This document shows, piece by piece, positions 41,958 to 51,530 of a DNA stretch of 64,000 nt. The position numbers and the translations under genes are program-made. Source of the DNA: Oscillospiraceae bacterium (GTDB lineage Bacteria > Bacillota > Clostridia > Oscillospirales > Ruminococcaceae); NCBI GenBank assembly GCA_022787085.1, contig JALFVE010000040.1, positions 1-64,000 on the forward strand. Direction: 5' to 3'. The notes under the pieces were generated by a model that worked only from the letters and a program-made list of their open reading frames with translations, made no database searches and was not told the DNA's origin. Within the stretch, counting starts at the first letter, position 1, and each line of letters starts with the position of its first letter.

Positions 41958-42055
41958 TAATTTTCGGTTATCCGCAAAATTCAAAATATTCACAAGAATT
42001 TCTTTTCGGGAAATGGTATAATGAAATCATAATAATACCAAAGGAGTGCATCATA

Positions 42056-42613
42056 ATGTCAGCAGAAAAAACCATCGACAAGCCCCGCCTTTCAATAAAA
42101 TTTCAGACCCTTGCGGCAATCACAGCGATCGTCGGAGCAGTAGCAGTCCCCCAGATTTTTCATGTAATGGGGGCCGTTTCGGGACTGGGAACAAAGCTTG
42201 GCGAGACCTTTCTGCCCATGCATCTTCCCATAATCCTTGCAGGACTTTTAGCGGGACCATGGGCAGGAGCAGCAGCAGGACTGTTAGGACCTCTCGCAAG
42301 CTCGCTTCTCTCGGGAATGCCGGGGGCGATCATGCTCCCCTTTATGATGATTGAGCTTTGCGCATACGGACTTATTTCGGGGCTTTTGAGAACTGCAAAG
42401 CTCCCCGCAATAGGCAAGGTGCTGATCGCACAGACAGGCGGAAGGGCCGTAAGAGCCGCAGCGATTTTATTCTCGGTAAGCGTCCTTGGAAATACAGCCG
42501 TAAATCCCGCAATTATCCTTACAAGCATATCCGCAGGAATATTCGGGATCGTCCTCCAGTGGGCACTTATCCCGCTTATAATTTTCCGAATTGAAAAATC
42601 GGACAATAAATAA
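42056..42613 (+). CDS. ECF transporter S-component, substrate unknown
   Basis: 185 residues with five to six membrane segments and the family's pattern: FLPMHLPIILAGLLAGPWAGAAAGLLGPLASSLLSGMPG (core LPIILAGLLAGPWAG). It would bind a vitamin or related micronutrient and use a shared EcfAA'T module located elsewhere. The chosen start at 42056 has AAAGGAG upstream; the longer open frame has none. No riboswitch lies in front, so the substrate cannot be inferred. A terminator follows. Confidence 0.82.
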   Translation: MSAEKTIDKPRLSIKFQTLAAITAIVGAVAVPQIFHVMGAVSGLGTKLGETFLPMHLPIILAGLLAGPWAGAAAGLLGPLASSLLSGMPGAIMLPFMMIELCAYGLISGLLRTAKLPAIGKVLIAQTGGRAVRAAAILFSVSVLGNTAVNPAIILTSISAGIFGIVLQWALIPLIIFRIEKSDNK

Positions 42614-42617
42614 TTTC

Positions 42618-42650
42618 CGCCCCGCAGAGACATTTCTGCGGGGCAGTTTA
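42618..42650 (+). terminator. Terminator after the ECF S-component gene
   Basis: GCCCCGCAGA pairs with TCTGCGGGGC, followed by AGTTTATT; T-tract imperfect. Confidence 0.7.
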
Positions 42651-42726
42651 TTCGGTTTAAAGCAGAATGATAAAAAAATTCACAGCAAATATGAAGAAAT
42701 CCAATAATCCAAAGCGAAAGCCATAA

Positions 42727-43154
42727 TTATATTTCCTTTTCCATTTGAATATAAAGACCCTGCTGAAAAACTATATTAAATCCAAAAGAGCGATAAACGG
42801 AAACGGCAGGCTCAAGAGTAATTCTTGTATCCGGAAAAAAAGTATTGCAGCCATGTTCTTTGGCATAACCTTCAACAGTAACAAGCAGCTTTTTTGATAT
42901 TCCCTTTCCACGAAATTCATTTATAATATATAATCGCTTTACCTCACCAACGCCATCGCCTTTTTTTCTAAAAGCTGCACATCCTATCGGGCAACCATCG
43001 GAATATATGACCCAAATATTATCTAAGCTCTCATTTTCACTATATCTTGTGTAGCAACATTTATCATCACCTAAAAAATCCATCATAAAATCATCGTGCA
43101 GGGAAAAAGCTTTAAAGCATCACTGTCAGCATTTTTCATTGATACAATATTCAT
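42727..43154 (-). pseudogene. GNAT acetyltransferase gene with an N-terminal frameshift
   Basis: The main frame (about 119 codons) has the acetyl-CoA-binding core VKRLYIINEFRGKGISKKLL and the end SVYRSFGFN but lacks the first beta strand. The missing part is in another frame: an ATG at 43154 after GGTGG gives MNIVSMKNADSDALKLF. Adding one T to the T5 tract (43104-43108, A on the plus strand) joins them as KLFSLHDDFMMDF. So either the gene is broken or one base was missed. The substrate is unknown. Confidence 0.6.
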
Positions 43155-43380
43155 ATCATTTCACCACCAAATTACAATTTAAGCGCATCAGGAGTTAAGC
43201 CCCTTTTCCTCAAAGAAACCGCAAACTCCGTTTTTATTTATGATAACATTATAGCACAAACGTTCCTGCTTGTCAACCCCCTTTTGAAATATTCTTCATG
43301 CAAATTTCCAAAATCTGCACAAATGCAAAGCCTGATTTATGTTAAACATATAGAATTTAATGTTTATCATTAAATAGTTA

Positions 43381-43409
43381 TTGACATACGTTATTTTATG
43401 AGCTATAAT
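43381..43409 (+). promoter_or_regulatory. Promoter of the DUF2975/HTH pair
   Basis: Perfect TTGACA, 17-nt spacer, TATAAT. A GTCGGA/TCCGAC hairpin (43429-43444) follows near the transcription start and could be an operator for the encoded HTH protein. The 43155-43380 gap holds only AT-rich sequence with an ATTTAATGTTTATCATTAAAT-like dyad near 43355-43375. Confidence 0.75.
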
Positions 43410-43466
43410 AAAATCACAATAAAAAAACGTCGGAAAAATCCGACAGACAAAAAGGAGTAAAACTTT

Positions 43467-43946
43467 ATGGAAAAGGAAAAACTCATAAAAAAGATTCGCA
43501 ATTCAGGCAAGCTTGCCCTCACCGTTCTCATGGTCTATATGCTTTTGCCGCTGTACACCTTTGTGAAAGGCTTCGGAGCAGGCTTTTCGGAGGGGTACAG
43601 CAGCGCCGAAAGCGCTTCATTTTCCGTTTCGGGGCTTATTGCTGCACTGCTGATGGTAATCGTCCTCGGTGCAGGAATAGCAGCGGTAGCAATATCCTTT
43701 TCACTGCTATGGCAGATGACCCGTGACGAAAGCCCATTTACCGAAGCGAACGGCAGAAAGATATTCACCGCAGGAATAATGTTCATCGCCGCCGAGCCTC
43801 TGTATTTCATATCAATGTACCTGACCCACGGCACCGCTCCAGATATATACGGGCTCAGCCTTGCGGCAGGACTTACCCTATGCTGCATTTCAGCGGTGTT
43901 CAGATACGGCGCTCTTCTCCAGCAGGAGTCGGACGAAACCTTGTAA
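43467..43946 (+). CDS. DUF2975 membrane protein
   Basis: 159 residues with four membrane segments (about 18-38, 55-78, 93-113, 125-145), the layout of DUF2975 proteins. The function is unknown, but these are almost always paired with a small Cro-type regulator, which follows here by 12 nt. AAGGAG precedes the ATG. Confidence 0.85.
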   Translation: MEKEKLIKKIRNSGKLALTVLMVYMLLPLYTFVKGFGAGFSEGYSSAESASFSVSGLIAALLMVIVLGAGIAAVAISFSLLWQMTRDESPFTEANGRKIFTAGIMFIAAEPLYFISMYLTHGTAPDIYGLSLAAGLTLCCISAVFRYGALLQQESDETL

Positions 43947-43958
43947 GGGGGAAGCAAA

Positions 43959-44171
43959 ATGAGTATAATCCTGCGTCTCGACCGAGTAATGGCGGACCGA
44001 AAAATATCTCTCAACGAGCTGGCGGAGCTTGTGGGTATATCAAACGTGAACCTCTCCAATCTGAAAACAGGAAAGGTCAAAGCAGTCCGATTTTCCACCC
44101 TTGATTCCATATGCAGAGTGCTGAAATGTCAGCCTGGTGATATCCTCGAATACAAAGATGACGAAGAATGA
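43959..44171 (+). CDS. Small Cro/C1-type HTH regulator (YozG-like)
   Basis: 70 residues that are nearly all one helix-turn-helix domain: LDRVMADRKISLNELAELVGISNVNLSNLKTGKVKAVRFSTLDSICRVLKCQPGDILEY (key part LNELAELVGISNVNLSNLK). Proteins of this size and sequence, such as YozG, accompany DUF2975 genes and probably control the pair. AGGGGGAAGC precedes the ATG. Confidence 0.9.
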   Translation: MSIILRLDRVMADRKISLNELAELVGISNVNLSNLKTGKVKAVRFSTLDSICRVLKCQPGDILEYKDDEE

Positions 44172-44179
44172 CACCATAG

Positions 44180-44212
44180 AAAACGGGCTTTCCGAATAAT
44201 CGGAAAGCCCGT
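44180..44212 (-). terminator. Terminator after the chemoreceptor gene
   Basis: 13-bp perfect stem ACGGGCTTTCCGA/TCGGAAAGCCCGT followed by TTTTC on the minus strand. Confidence 0.8.
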
Positions 44213-44230
44213 AAAAATATAAATAAATTA

Positions 44231-46192
44231 TCAAGCCTTGAGCACATCGACCTGCTTTTTAAGGATCTGGGACTGACTGCTGAGCTGTGCGCAGGAAGCG
44301 GCAGTCTGCTCGGCAGTGGCACTGTTCTGCTGAACAACATCGGAGATCTTCTCAAGACCCACCGTAACCTGCATGATAGCAGTAGCCTGCTCGCCCGAAG
44401 CGTCGGAGATCTCGTCAATAAGGCGGCTTGTTTCCTTTGCCTTTTCGGTTATCTCACGCATGGATTCGGCAGCGCCGTTGACCTTGGAGGAGCCGTCATT
44501 TACCGCCTCAACAGTAGCGGAAATAAGTGAAGTGGTAAGCTGAGCCGCCTCAGCGCTCTTGGAAGCAAGGTTTCTGACCTCGTCCGCAACAACCGCAAAA
44601 CCCTTGCCTGCGTCACCTGCTCTTGCCGCCTCAACAGCCGCATTGAGAGCAAGGATATTGGTCTGGAATGCAATATCGTCAATGGTCTTGATGATCTTGC
44701 CGATCTCGGAGGATTTCCGCTCGATCTCGCTCATAGCCTCCATAACGCTGTTCATGTCCTTGTTCTGAGCCACAGCGCTGCTCTCCACCTCAGCGGAAAG
44801 CTCCTTTGCACGGACAGCATTGCCCGCATTGACCTTTATCTTCTCGGAAATTCCCTGAACAGCGCTGTTCAGGTTCTCGATAGCGCCCGCCTGAGTGGTG
44901 GTGCCGTCCGCAAGTATCTTAGAACCGTTTGACATCTGAGATGTACCCGAAAGCACCTGCTCCGAGGAACGGCTGATATTGTGAACGATCTCGGAAAGCT
45001 CCTGCCTAATATCACCGAATGCCTGCTCGATACGTTCAAAATCTCCCGTGTACTGCACCGAAGGACGCCTTGTGAAATTGCCGTCCGCCATAGCCTCGAG
45101 AATATTGGTAATATCGCTGATGTAGCCATTAAGGCTGTTCTTGGTATTCCGGAGAGCCACAGCAAAATCGCCCAGCTCGTTATTGCCGAATTTATAGGTA
45201 CTGTCGGGAGCGCTGAGATTACCCCTGCTCATATCCTCCGCAAGGCTGTTAAGCTCCACGATAGGGCGGGCAATGACCCTCTTGATGAAAAGCCCGATAA
45301 CGGAAATAGCCGCACCCAGAATAACGACCGCAGCCACAACAGTAATAACAATAACCTTACTGAAGGACTTGTCACTGGCAGCAGTGGACATTCCCACAAA
45401 ATAAGCGCCGCAATATCCGCCGTTGATATCGGTGATAGGCTCGTACTGAACGAAATATTCACCGCCCATGACATCAGCTCTGCCGCAGATGACCTCGCCG
45501 TTTACCAGAAGCTTTTCCGCAGTTTTTTCGTCCATCGCAGTGCCGACAGCTCTCTCACCCGAAGCATCGGTGAAGGTGGTAGCAATACGGATATCGCCGC
45601 CGAAAAGAGTCAGCTCGCCGTTTATCTGCTCCTTAATCTCGTCAAGGGACTCGGAATCGGAAAGATCACGGCCCAGAAGGCAGGTGCCAATAACATCACC
45701 CGAAAAGCCTCCGGAGCTGTAAATAACGGGAGTAACGTATATGTAGCACAAAGGAACATTGGCATCGGACAGAAAGCCCGAATACTCCTCCCCCGCAAGC
45801 GCTCTCGAAACATCATAGGAGCTTAGCCTGAAGGAATCGCTTGCCCAGAGCTTGTTGCCCTCTGCGTCGGTGAAGAGAGCAAAGGTGTTCTCATCGGGAT
45901 CGGAATTGTTGTAAAGCTCGGAAAGCTTGCCGGGATAGCCCTTGTTAATGGCGCTGGCAATTGGATTGTTTCTGGCGTCAAGACCCTTCCACACATCAAA
46001 CATAGCCCTGAGATACTCCTCATTGCTTTCCACCGAATTTCTCAGCACGTTGATACCGATCTCGGTCATAGTGCCGTGGGTGCTGTTGTTGTGATTTGAA
46101 GAAAGGGAAATTGATATGATAAGCGTCACAGAAGTAATGACTGCGATAATAAGTCCGACAATAAGCGCAACTGCTTTTTCTATCCTGGTCAT
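44231..46192 (-). CDS. Methyl-accepting chemotaxis protein
   Basis: 653 residues. A first membrane segment (about 10-32), an external sensor domain (about 33-275, Cache-like), a second membrane segment (about 280-302), HAMP ([21 protein letters not shown]), and a long cytoplasmic coiled coil with the kinase-control tip [23 protein letters not shown] (core [17 protein letters not shown]). AAAGGA lies 10 nt before the ATG at 46192; the open frame upstream has none. It should signal through CheA/CheW or CheV. The ligand is unknown. Confidence 0.93.
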   Translation of the reverse strand: MTRIEKAVALIVGLIIAVITSVTLIISISLSSNHNNSTHGTMTEIGINVLRNSVESNEEYLRAMFDVWKGLDARNNPIASAINKGYPGKLSELYNNSDPDENTFALFTDAEGNKLWASDSFRLSSYDVSRALAGEEYSGFLSDANVPLCYIYVTPVIYSSGGFSGDVIGTCLLGRDLSDSESLDEIKEQINGELTLFGGDIRIATTFTDASGERAVGTAMDEKTAEKLLVNGEVICGRADVMGGEYFVQYEPITDINGGYCGAYFVGMSTAASDKSFSKVIVITVVAAVVILGAAISVIGLFIKRVIARPIVELNSLAEDMSRGNLSAPDSTYKFGNNELGDFAVALRNTKNSLNGYISDITNILEAMADGNFTRRPSVQYTGDFERIEQAFGDIRQELSEIVHNISRSSEQVLSGTSQMSNGSKILADGTTTQAGAIENLNSAVQGISEKIKVNAGNAVRAKELSAEVESSAVAQNKDMNSVMEAMSEIERKSSEIGKIIKTIDDIAFQTNILALNAAVEAARAGDAGKGFAVVADEVRNLASKSAEAAQLTTSLISATVEAVNDGSSKVNGAAESMREITEKAKETSRLIDEISDASGEQATAIMQVTVGLEKISDVVQQNSATAEQTAASCAQLSSQSQILKKQVDVLKA

Positions 46193-46356
46193 AATAGTGA
46201 TATCCTTTCGGGGTAATGGGACATAATCCTGCGTAATAAAATTATAACACACAAATTTTTCCTCGTCAAGGGTAATTTTGTGAGATAATAACAAATAATT
46301 TATTGCAATATGCACAATTATGACATGATTGTAAACGTCCTGTTTGTTGTATGTTT

Positions 46357-46400
46357 CAAAAAAAATGCGAGCGGAGAAAACATTTTTTCCTCCGCTCGCA
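46357..46400 (-). terminator. Terminator after the GH26-like gene
   Basis: TGCGAGCGGAG pairs with CTCCGCTCGCA around a T/A-rich loop and is followed by eight T on the minus strand. Confidence 0.9.
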
Positions 46401-46421
46401 ATAAATTCAGGAAATATCAGC

Positions 46422-47861
46422 TCACAGCTCAACAGGCTCAAATTCCAGCCTAACCTTGGGGAGCTTTTCCATGGTATAGTAATAATTTTCAGCCCAGTCA
46501 TCGCCCTGAGAGGGGTCATTCTCACCGCTTGCGGGAGGAGCGAAAATTTTCAGAGTCATATCGCACTCGCCGTCCAGAGGCTTCTCATAAAAAGCGCTCA
46601 TCAGGTCAATAGTCTTAGCCTTGGGGGACTTGTAGAACCACTTGCCGTTTATCTCCATCATGTAGTTGCCGTCGTCCTCGAAAACCACCTCGCAGAAGTG
46701 GGGATTCTTTTCAAAATGGAGCTTGATCGCAATTCCGTCAGCGTCCTCAGCGCCGCCCCATCTGAGCTTAACGGGAACGTTATTATCCGTCTCCTCCACG
46801 GTAATTTCGGGGCTGAACCAGTCGGAATGGATAATTTCCTTATAGGTTTTCAGAACAGGCTGTTCAATGCCCACATTGGGATTATTGGGGTCCTCGATCT
46901 CCAGACCCAGACGGCCTCTGTCTCTGAACTGATACATGGTAAAGCCCGAGAACCAGTCAGCCTTTTCATTAACGAGGATATCGCAGAATTCCTTCACCAT
47001 ATCCGCCTGCTCGTATGCGCCTGTAACATCGCCGTCGGCATTGAATTCGCTCATGACCATGGGCTTAGCCTCGCCTCCGTTCAAGAACTTGTATCTTTCA
47101 AAGCTTGCCTTAGTTTTCTCGTAGGTCTCTCTCACCTTGCTTCTTGAGTGAGATGTGCCGCCTCTGAGAGCAACATCATAGGGCCAGCCCCAGTGGAGAG
47201 CCATGTACTTGTCAACAGACCAGATGTCAGCCGCAGGAATAGTCGCCTTAAACTCTTCTTCTTTCTCCATCTCGGTCTTGTTAAGATCCTCAATGCCGCC
47301 TATGCAGATGATGGTCTTGACATTGGGAGCATACTCGTGGATAATATCGGTAAAATGCACAAAGAAATCACCGATCTCCTTATAGGAGGCTCTCTTTGTG
47401 AAGCTGAACCAGTCGCCTGTAGCCTCATGATTTATTCTCAGCATCATTCTTCCGAAGGTGCGAAGATCCTTTGCAATGGCGATAAGCTGTTCATCGGTGC
47501 AGTGGGGGTCAACCGTCAGAGTGAGAGTAACGTCCTGACCGTGCCTGCGGACATCTCTCATGCAGGTAAAGGGCTCGTCGTTCAGATTGCCGCCGATCCC
47601 GCCCTTGTAGGTGAAATAATCATCATAGGGATAATCCCACTGGAAGGACACATTAGCATCCTTCATTACCTCGGAGATCCTTCCGGGGAACTGCTCGTCA
47701 AAGGGATAGTAGCAGTACATCAGGCTAATGCTTCTGTGGGGTCTGCCCATCTTGTGCAGTATGTAATCCTGATCAACGTATTCGCCTCTTTCAGAGCCGT
47801 CGCCCAAATCAACAGCGCACTTTGCCTTGCCCATGTGGACTTTGTAAAGGTTTTCATTCAT
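46422..47861 (-). CDS. GH26-like glycoside hydrolase without signal peptide
   Basis: 479 residues. A (beta/alpha)8 catalytic part (about 30-340) shows [13 protein letters not shown], like the acid/base segment of GH26 mannanases (HEMxGDWFxW), and [10 protein letters not shown], like the nucleophile strand. [16 protein letters not shown] adds an aromatic-rich substrate wall. The last 130 residues form a beta-rich domain, possibly a carbohydrate-binding module. No signal peptide, dockerin or anchor is seen, so it would act in the cytosol, perhaps on imported manno-oligosaccharides. Family assignment is by motif memory only. Confidence 0.7.
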   Translation of the reverse strand: MNENLYKVHMGKAKCAVDLGDGSERGEYVDQDYILHKMGRPHRSISLMYCYYPFDEQFPGRISEVMKDANVSFQWDYPYDDYFTYKGGIGGNLNDEPFTCMRDVRRHGQDVTLTLTVDPHCTDEQLIAIAKDLRTFGRMMLRINHEATGDWFSFTKRASYKEIGDFFVHFTDIIHEYAPNVKTIICIGGIEDLNKTEMEKEEEFKATIPAADIWSVDKYMALHWGWPYDVALRGGTSHSRSKVRETYEKTKASFERYKFLNGGEAKPMVMSEFNADGDVTGAYEQADMVKEFCDILVNEKADWFSGFTMYQFRDRGRLGLEIEDPNNPNVGIEQPVLKTYKEIIHSDWFSPEITVEETDNNVPVKLRWGGAEDADGIAIKLHFEKNPHFCEVVFEDDGNYMMEINGKWFYKSPKAKTIDLMSAFYEKPLDGECDMTLKIFAPPASGENDPSQGDDWAENYYYTMEKLPKVRLEFEPVEL

Positions 47862-47948
47862 AGCTATACTCCTCCTGATTTTTGTGCTGATATTAAAGTA
47901 TCATTCTCCTGTGTATAAATCAAGCTCATGCCCCCGAAGGGGCTTTGC

Positions 47949-48446
47949 TCATCTCTGCGGGGGGATATTATTCATGGGGACATTGGGCGCAGCAGGCGCC
48001 TTGATGGTACTCTTTGTCCGCTTGATGGCAGTAAGAGATGCTGCAAGAGTCTCCTCCGCCTTGGTGAAGGTCGAAATAATGTATTCATCAGCGGCAGACT
48101 TAACAGCCTTAGCCTTGGCGAGAGCCTGCTTTTCGATCTCCGCAGCCCTTGCCTGAGCGGCTCTGGTGATCTCATTCTCGGAAATGAGAGCATTCTTGCG
48201 GCTCTCGGCACGGGTCACGATCTCCTCTGCCTGACGATTAGCCTCGTCAATAATTGATTTGCGCTCGGAAACGATCTTCTTAGCCTGCTTTACCTCGTTG
48301 GGGAGATTCATTCTGATATGGTCGAGACATTCTCTCAGCTGCTCCACGTCCACAAGAGATTTCTTTGAGGAAAGAGGAAAGCTCTGCGCCTTGTCAAGAA
48401 TGTCGTCCATTTCATCAAGATATTCGTCGATCATTACATCTGCCAT
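47949..48446 (-). CDS. Coiled-coil protein, DivIVA/ATPase-subunit-H-like
   Basis: 165 residues. After a short N-terminal segment (about 1-45) nearly all is a charged helix: NEVKQAKKIVSERKSIIDEANRQAEEIVTRAESRKNALISENEITRAAQARAAEIEKQ (key parts IVSERKSIIDEANRQAEEI and RAAEIEKQA), ending in a Pro/Ala-rich tail. It resembles proteins annotated as V-ATPase subunit H or cell-division coiled coils, usually next to coaD/rsmD in clostridia. The ATG at 48446 has CGGAGT upstream. The role is unknown. Confidence 0.75.
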   Translation of the reverse strand: MADVMIDEYLDEMDDILDKAQSFPLSSKKSLVDVEQLRECLDHIRMNLPNEVKQAKKIVSERKSIIDEANRQAEEIVTRAESRKNALISENEITRAAQARAAEIEKQALAKAKAVKSAADEYIISTFTKAEETLAASLTAIKRTKSTIKAPAAPNVPMNNIPPQR

Positions 48447-48509
48447 ATATATTACTCCGATCTGCCCGAAGGCGTTCATTTAAAAAACAAGATGATAACA
48501 GGTCCGTAA

Positions 48510-49016
48510 TCAGCCGCCGTTTTCCCTAATATCAGAGTGGGGGCAAAGCCTTTCCTCGATATCCTTCAGAATACAGCGGGGAACGAATTTGCTGATATCG
48601 CCGCCGTAATAAGCAACCTGCTTCACCACACTGGAGCTGAGATACATATTTTCCGAGCTGGTGGTGAGAAAAACCGTCTCAGCGCCGTCATAGATATTCT
48701 TGTTGACCAGCGCCATCTGAAACTCATATTCAAAGTCGGTCACAGCCCTGAGGCCCTTAACAATAGCCACCGCTCCCACGCTGCGGACATAATCTGCAAT
48801 AAGCCCATAGCAGACGTCCACCTCAACATTCTTAAACTCCGCAGTGACCTTTCTGATAAGAGCCACCCTTTCCTCGGGGGTAAAAACGGGAGTTTTCTGC
48901 TTGTTGACAGCAACCAGCACAATAACCTTGTCAAAGAGCATGGAAGCCCTGTGGATAATGTCCCTGTGTCCGAAGGTGACAGGGTCAAAGCTACCCGGGC
49001 AAACAGCGATCCTCAA
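48510..49016 (-). CDS. coaD: Phosphopantetheine adenylyltransferase
   Basis: 169 residues. Joins ATP and 4'-phosphopantetheine to dephospho-CoA, the fourth step of coenzyme A synthesis. Seen: AVCPGSFDPVTFGHRDII with the TxGH nucleotide motif, VKGLRAVTDFEYE, and TSSENMYLSSSVVKQVA. The TTG at 49016 is chosen because AAAGGA lies about 9 nt upstream and it gives the normal RIAVCPGSFD opening; an ATG three codons earlier is too close to that site. Between the coiled-coil gene and rsmD. Confidence 0.93.
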   Translation of the reverse strand: MRIAVCPGSFDPVTFGHRDIIHRASMLFDKVIVLVAVNKQKTPVFTPEERVALIRKVTAEFKNVEVDVCYGLIADYVRSVGAVAIVKGLRAVTDFEYEFQMALVNKNIYDGAETVFLTTSSENMYLSSSVVKQVAYYGGDISKFVPRCILKDIEERLCPHSDIRENGG

Positions 49017-49044
49017 GTGTATCATTTCCTTTCAAAAATGACTT

Positions 49045-49602
49045 TTATTCCTCTTCCTCATCGGGAACGGGAATTCTGTAAACCGTTACCTCGATCCTTC
49101 CGTAGCGATAGGTCTTAGATTTTATGAGCCTGCCGAAGCTGTCGGGAAGAACGAGCCCCTTTTCATGCTCGCAGACAACGATGCCCCTGTCGGACATTTT
49201 GCTTTCGAGAAGGGGCATAGCCTTTTCGATAAGCCCGTTTCTGTAGGGGGGATCGAGAAGAGCGATATCAAAGGTCATTCTCACGCCCCGCAGGAAATCA
49301 ATGCTGTCGCTGACGGTAACTCCGCACTCGTCCTTAAAGCCGCAGGCGGCAATATTTTCACGGGTACATTCAGCGGAAGCGGAGCTGTTGTCCACAAAGC
49401 GGCAGTATTTGGCACCTCTTGAAAGAGCCTCAATGCCCAGCTGACCCGAGCCGCTGAAAAGGTCGAGCACAACGCTGCCCTCAATATCAAACTGAATAAT
49501 GGAAAAAATGGCTTCCTTGACCATATCGGTAGTGGGACGAACCTCTTCGCCCTCCAGCGCCCTTAGCCTTCTTCCTCTTGCGCTGCCGGTAATAACACGC
49601 AA
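49045..49602 (-). CDS. rsmD: 16S rRNA m2G966 methyltransferase
   Basis: 185 residues. Methylates guanine 966 of 16S rRNA. Seen: RVITGSARGRRL at the N-terminus, RPTTDMVKEAIFSII, the SAM-binding VLDLFSGSGQLGIEALSRGA and the catalytic LLDPPY. TTG start with GGCGGAG upstream. rsmD-coaD adjacency is very common in Firmicutes. Confidence 0.95.
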   Translation of the reverse strand: MRVITGSARGRRLRALEGEEVRPTTDMVKEAIFSIIQFDIEGSVVLDLFSGSGQLGIEALSRGAKYCRFVDNSSASAECTRENIAACGFKDECGVTVSDSIDFLRGVRMTFDIALLDPPYRNGLIEKAMPLLESKMSDRGIVVCEHEKGLVLPDSFGRLIKSKTYRYGRIEVTVYRIPVPDEEEE

Positions 49603-49700
49603 TATCTCCGCCTCCCCTGAAAAAATTACAAAACGATTACAATATACAATATCTATTATACCCTATTAAAAAAAAATTTTCTATAACAAACCATGAATTT

Positions 49701-51530
49701 TCAGAGAGAATTTTGCACAAAATCATAGACCTCTTTTGCAACAATTTGACTAACCCCTGCAATACGGGCAATTTCCTCCGGTGTCGCATTTTTGAGAGCC
49801 TCGGTGGTTTTAAAGGCTGTAAGGAGCTTAAAAGCCTTTTTCTCTCCGATACCCCGAACGCTTGTAATGCCAAGCTCAAAGGAGGATTTCCTGTGCTTTT
49901 TCCGATGATAGGAAATGGCGAAACGGTGAACCTCGTCCTGGATCCTCGTGACCAGCATAAAAGCCGCCTTTGTTTCGGAAATGCTGATCTCTCCCCCGTC
50001 AGCGGTAATCGCGCGGGTGCGGTGATTGTTATCCTTGACCATACCGAAAACAGGGACCTCGATATCCATTTCCCACAAGACCTCATTGACCGCCGCCAGC
50101 TGATTTTTACCGCCGTCCAGAAGAATAAGATCGGGCAGCCTCTTGAAGCCCTCATCTTTCTCCTCGGGGTCAAGGTAATGGGTAAATCTCCTTCGGATTA
50201 TCTCCTGCATACAGGCAAGGTCGTTCTGGACAAGATTTTCCTTAACGGAAAAGCGCTTGTACATTCTTTTGCATGGTCTGCCGTTCTCAAATACTATCAT
50301 GCCCGCAACCATGTCCGCAGAGCCTAAGTTTGAGATATCGTAGGACTCGATATAAAGAGGCGTTTTTTTCAGCCCCAGCATTTTAGCAAGCGTCTCAAGA
50401 GCGGAAATCTCGGCGGCGGTGCGCCCAACTCTGATAGAAAGGTATTCCTCGGCGTTTGCTTTGGCAATTTCCGCAAGCCGCATATAGCGTCCCCTCTGAG
50501 GGGATAAAACATCCACAGCCCGTCCCGAGCGTTCCCTGAAAAGCCTCTCCACATCCCCGATATCCGCAATTTCTCCCCCGAGAACGATATTTCTCGGGAT
50601 CTCCCGTCCTCCCGAATAATACTGAGTGATGAAATCCTCAAGCATAACGCTCTCCGAATCGTCCTCCCCGAGGAAATATTCGGCACGGTCGAAAAGCCGT
50701 CCTCCCCTGTACATGATAACGGCAGCGCAGGCTTCGCCGTTATTTCGAGCAATAGCCACAGCGTCCGTATCGGGGAGCTTTTCGGTAATGATATTCTGAC
50801 TGTCCGCAGCCTTTGTTACAGCGCTTATGCGGTCACGAAGCTTAGCCGCAAGCTCGAAATCCAGCCGTTCCGCCGCCTCGTTCATCTGAGCGGTCATGCG
50901 TTCGACGGAAGCCTCGGAGCCGTTTCGGATATAATCCGCCGCCTCTTTTATAATACCCGCATATTCCTCCTCGGATATCTTACCCGTGCAAACGCCCATG
51001 CAGCGTTTAATCTGAAAATTAAGGCATGGTCTGCCCTTGCCGATATCACGGGGGAATACCTTTTTGCAGGTGGGGAGCATGAAAACTCTCCCCGCCTCCA
51101 ATGCTGCCTGACGTGCCACAAAGGAGCTTGTATATGGTCCTAAAAGCTCGCCGCTTGAGGGCTTCTGCAGCTCCGCGGTAATTCTGGAATAGGGCGGCGG
51201 GGAAATGCGGATATAGCTGTAGCCCTTGTCGTCCTTGAGCAGGATATTATATTTGGGCGAGTGCTGCTTTATCATAGAGCACTCAAGCACCAGCGCCTCG
51301 TACTCCGATTTTGTCACGATAAAATCGTAATCAAAAACGTTCTCCACCATCTTTGCGACCTTGGGAGTGTGATTGGGGGTCTTGGCAAAATAGGAGGAAA
51401 CACGGTTGCGGAGATTTTTCGCCTTGCCGATATAAATTATATGCCCCGTCTTATCCTTCATCTGATACACACCCGGAGCGGTGGTGAGGAGGGCGGTTTT
51501 TTCTCTTAAATAATCAAGTCTATCGTTCAT
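49701..51530 (-). CDS. uvrC: Excinuclease ABC subunit C
   Basis: 609 residues. It makes both cuts in nucleotide-excision repair. Seen: the GIY-YIG nuclease domain with GVYQMKDKTGHIIYIGKAKNL (core GVYQMKD and IIYIGKAKNLRNR), the UVR helix pair around ERMTAQMNEAAERLDFELAAKLRDRI, the RNase-H-like C-terminal nuclease with ESYDISN and LILLDGGKNQL, and a terminal HhH pair (GIGEKKAFKLL). The start at 51530 has AGGA upstream. Transcribed leftwards toward rsmD with a 98-nt gap. Confidence 0.96.
   Translation of the reverse strand: MNDRLDYLREKTALLTTAPGVYQMKDKTGHIIYIGKAKNLRNRVSSYFAKTPNHTPKVAKMVENVFDYDFIVTKSEYEALVLECSMIKQHSPKYNILLKDDKGYSYIRISPPPYSRITAELQKPSSGELLGPYTSSFVARQAALEAGRVFMLPTCKKVFPRDIGKGRPCLNFQIKRCMGVCTGKISEEEYAGIIKEAADYIRNGSEASVERMTAQMNEAAERLDFELAAKLRDRISAVTKAADSQNIITEKLPDTDAVAIARNNGEACAAVIMYRGGRLFDRAEYFLGEDDSESVMLEDFITQYYSGGREIPRNIVLGGEIADIGDVERLFRERSGRAVDVLSPQRGRYMRLAEIAKANAEEYLSIRVGRTAAEISALETLAKMLGLKKTPLYIESYDISNLGSADMVAGMIVFENGRPCKRMYKRFSVKENLVQNDLACMQEIIRRRFTHYLDPEEKDEGFKRLPDLILLDGGKNQLAAVNEVLWEMDIEVPVFGMVKDNNHRTRAITADGGEISISETKAAFMLVTRIQDEVHRFAISYHRKKHRKSSFELGITSVRGIGEKKAFKLLTAFKTTEALKNATPEEIARIAGVSQIVAKEVYDFVQNSL

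Noticed and set aside
44981-45826. 281-codon open frame on the plus strand
   Set aside because: Antisense to the chemoreceptor gene, with no motif support.
46344-47147. 267-codon open frame on the plus strand
   Set aside because: Antisense to the GH26-like gene; it would begin inside that gene's terminator.
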